A stretch of DNA of 64,000 nt, taken from contig NZ_JBGBPY010000001.1 in the NCBI RefSeq assembly GCF_041107455.1, positions 1,364,001-1,428,000 on the forward strand, written 5' to 3'. This document shows, one piece after another, positions 63,375-64,000 of this stretch. The notes under the pieces are model-generated. The model did not search any database. It was given only the letters and a program-made list of their open reading frames with translations, and had not been told where the DNA came from. Numbering within the stretch: the stretch's first letter is position 1; every line of letters starts with the position of its first letter. The position numbers and the translations under genes are program-made. This DNA comes from Rhodanobacter humi. Lineage in GTDB: Bacteria > Pseudomonadota > Gammaproteobacteria > Xanthomonadales > Rhodanobacteraceae.

Positions 63375-63998
63375 TCAAGACGATGCTGGCGCGACCGATG
63401 GCGGCAACGGCAACCACAGGCAGGCCAGCGCGCCACGCTCGCCCGCGCGCGCGGCCAGCGTCACCCCGCCCTCGTGCGCCTCGGCGATCTGCCGCGCCAG
63501 CGCCAAGCCGATGCCGGAGCCGCCGGGCTTGGTGGTGAAGAACGGCACGAACAGGTTGTCGCTGGGTGGCGGGCCGGGGCCATCGTCTTCCAACTCGATC
63601 AGTGCGCGTCCATCCTCGCGGCGCCAGCGCAGGCGCACGCCGCCGGCGGGCAGCGTGGCCTCCACCGCGTTGTGCAGGAGGTTGATCAGCGCCTGTTCGA
63701 GCTGGTCCGGATCGGCCTCGACCGTCAGCGGCTCGCCGGTCTCGACCGTGATCGCCAGGCGCTGTTCCAGCTTCGCCACCTTGGCCACCAGGGTGGACAG
63801 TTCCACCGCCCGCGGTTGCGGCGGCGGCAAGCGCGCCAGCCTGCTGTAGCTGGAGAGAAACCGGCCCAATGCCTCGGCGCGGTGGCCGATCAGCTCCAGC
63901 CCGCCGCGGAAATCCTCGCGCCAGTCCTCCGGCAGCGGATCGCGCGCAGCCAGCGTGGCCAGCGTGCCGGCCATCGACTGGATCGGCGCCAGTGAGTT
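63375..63998 (-). CDS. Sensor histidine kinase, NtrY-like (C-terminal part, runs off the window)
   Basis: The 207 residues present begin inside the HisKA helix (NSLAPIQSMAGTLATL); the phospho-accepting His would lie just beyond the window. The HATPase domain follows: LEQALINLLHNAVEATLPAG (N box), LIELEDDGPGPPPS (G1), VPFFTTKPGGSGIGLALARQ (F and G2 boxes). It should phosphorylate a response regulator encoded nearby. The stop at 63375 is 69 bases past the vapB start, between divergently arranged units. Confidence 0.92.
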   Translation of the reverse strand, partial: NSLAPIQSMAGTLATLAARDPLPEDWREDFRGGLELIGHRAEALGRFLSSYSRLARLPPPQPRAVELSTLVAKVAKLEQRLAITVETGEPLTVEADPDQLEQALINLLHNAVEATLPAGGVRLRWRREDGRALIELEDDGPGPPPSDNLFVPFFTTKPGGSGIGLALARQIAEAHEGGVTLAARAGERGALACLWLPLPPSVAPASS

Positions 63999-64000
63999 GT

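Overview
This is high-GC chromosomal DNA of a gammaproteobacterium. It most likely comes from the order Xanthomonadales (Lysobacterales), family Rhodanobacteraceae: a Dyella, Rhodanobacter, Luteibacter or Frateuria relative. The assignment is an inference. It rests on the mraZ-rsmH-ftsL-ftsI-murE-murF cluster beside rnpB, rsmI, lpoA and yraN, on a xanthomonin-like lasso peptide gene, and on a REP-type palindrome whose 5-prime end reads GTAGGTCGGGCTTCAG. No sequence search was possible.

Layout. (1) 1-9.5 kb: the start of the division/cell-wall cluster on the minus strand, from mraZ down to a truncated murF, with MraZ boxes at its promoter. RNase P RNA, rsmI, and the lpoA-yraN pair follow. (2) 9.6-19.0 kb: a secreted Rhs/YD-repeat locus on the minus strand, containing a 1,980-residue Rhs + fibronectin-III protein, a glycosidase-like secreted protein, a short secreted Rhs-core toxin and an overlapping immunity gene. 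(3) 19.3-28.8 kb: a lasso peptide island. It carries a GntR-type regulator, precursor A, fused B1-B2 protein and cyclase C on the plus strand. Facing them are a lasso isopeptidase and a TonB-dependent receptor, then two paralogous XRE regulators behind 15-bp-spaced GTAGA repeats. (4) 28.9-30.1 kb: small hypothetical genes. (5) 30.7-38.1 kb: a second copy of the Rhs locus with a different toxin/immunity tip. (6) 38.2-40.0 kb: an XRE-ImmA metallopeptidase with an unknown partner gene. (7) 40.2-64 kb: mostly housekeeping and signalling genes: FAD oxidase, DNA glycosylase, nucleoside transporter, diguanylate cyclase, dusB, an LpxH-like enzyme, an ornithine-lipid-synthase-like fusion, B12-riboswitch metE, metK, a nucleotidyltransferase, a Ser/Thr kinase, a D-Ala-D-Ala peptidase, uup, a GST, VapBC and a truncated histidine kinase.

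Two systems stand out. The first is a split Rhs system, present twice. In classical Rhs toxins one chain carries YD repeats, the conserved Rhs core and the variable toxin. Here the shell part is one Sec-exported protein ending in seven FN3 repeats, and the core plus toxin is a second Sec-exported protein encoded downstream, followed by its immunity gene. The two shell genes are very similar direct repeats about 19 kb apart, so recombination between them would excise the lasso island. The second is a lasso peptide cluster whose predicted product has a seven-residue ring (Gly1 to Glu7), like the xanthomonins. It has a dedicated isopeptidase and importer, and unusual regulators (GntR and XRE) in place of the FecI/FecR pair seen in many proteobacterial lasso loci.

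Limits: functions are read from motifs recalled by eye. Start sites follow ribosome-binding sites, gene overlaps and family lengths. Regulatory sites are pattern calls only.
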